Shown here piece by piece: positions 63,807-64,000 of a stretch of DNA of 64,000 nt. Positions within the stretch are counted from its first letter, which is position 1, and each line of letters starts with the position of its first letter. The position numbers and the translations under genes were made by a program. Source of the DNA: Lamellibrachia columna (lineage: Eukaryota; Annelida; Polychaeta; Sabellida; Siboglinidae); NCBI GenBank assembly GCA_963662155.1, contig OY759261.1, forward strand, positions 45,323,556 through 45,387,555, in the 5' to 3' direction. Below the pieces are notes generated by a model. The model worked only from the letters and a program-made list of their open reading frames with translations, made no database searches and was not told the origin of the DNA.

Positions 63807-64000
63807 CGGTGTAGTAAGTTCATCTACGTAACGTGACGTCATGGTGTAGATGTTATTAAACAACATATTTTATTTTATTCGCCCGTATTAACGGAAGCAT
63901 GAGTCATTATAGGAGGTTGTTCCAACAAATGGTGGGAGGTTAGCTTAAAAATTGGTGTGCCTAAGAAATATGTGGGAGGTGGGATTTTGAGGTAGGGTGT

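Overview
This is eukaryotic (metazoan) nuclear DNA. The evidence is GT-AG split exons, animal-specific extracellular domains (CUB, SRCR, MAM, C-type lectin, VWD, EGF, cadherin), non-LTR retrotransposons, and very long dinucleotide, trinucleotide and minisatellite arrays. The mix of L2/CR1-like and RTE-like LINEs with long CA/TG, TGCG and TA arrays fits an invertebrate, perhaps a lophotrochozoan such as a mollusc. That placement is inference; no taxon-diagnostic gene is present.

Region 1 (454-36518, minus strand) is essentially one giant gene. I read 34 coding exons by following splice sites and codon phase; they join without a phase break into about 4574 codons. The order is: signal peptide; a triple-repeat ectodomain of beta-helix, CUB-like and SRCR segments; a MAM domain; a third beta-helix block; a C-type lectin domain; EGF and PSI-like cysteine-rich segments; an unclassified segment behind an RRKR site; a cysteine-rich linker; a von Willebrand D domain; about ten EGF repeats; two cadherin repeats; a Ser/Thr-rich stalk; one transmembrane helix; and a short basic tail. 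The N-terminal two thirds resemble the tricellular-junction protein Bark beetle/Anakonda of insects. The VWD-EGF-cadherin C-terminal third is not part of that family as I know it. One joint (exons 9 to 10) stays ambiguous.

The introns carry a (GCC)89 run, a (CAG)58 run, a CA/TG tract of about 300 bp, TA tracts, a 22-bp minisatellite, hairpins, duplicated exon-end fragments and small LINE or SINE pieces. A decayed LINE endonuclease fragment abuts the stop codon and probably forms the start of the 3' UTR.

Region 2 (36519-47400) is upstream or intergenic DNA without a convincing gene. It holds a 55-bp minisatellite of about 30 copies (41.9-43.5 kb), TA and CA tracts and a LINE or SINE 3' tail.

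Region 3 (47400-64000) is repeat-dominated. A 2.7-2.8 kb unit occurs twice in direct orientation (47.44-50.12 and 59.64-62.46 kb), with a third partial copy inverted next to the first. Both full copies carry the same LINE 3' fragment. Between them lie a CA/CT tract of about 690 bp and an almost intact L2/CR1-like LINE (55111-58925, minus) with one stop and one frameshift, inserted in a 30-bp minisatellite.
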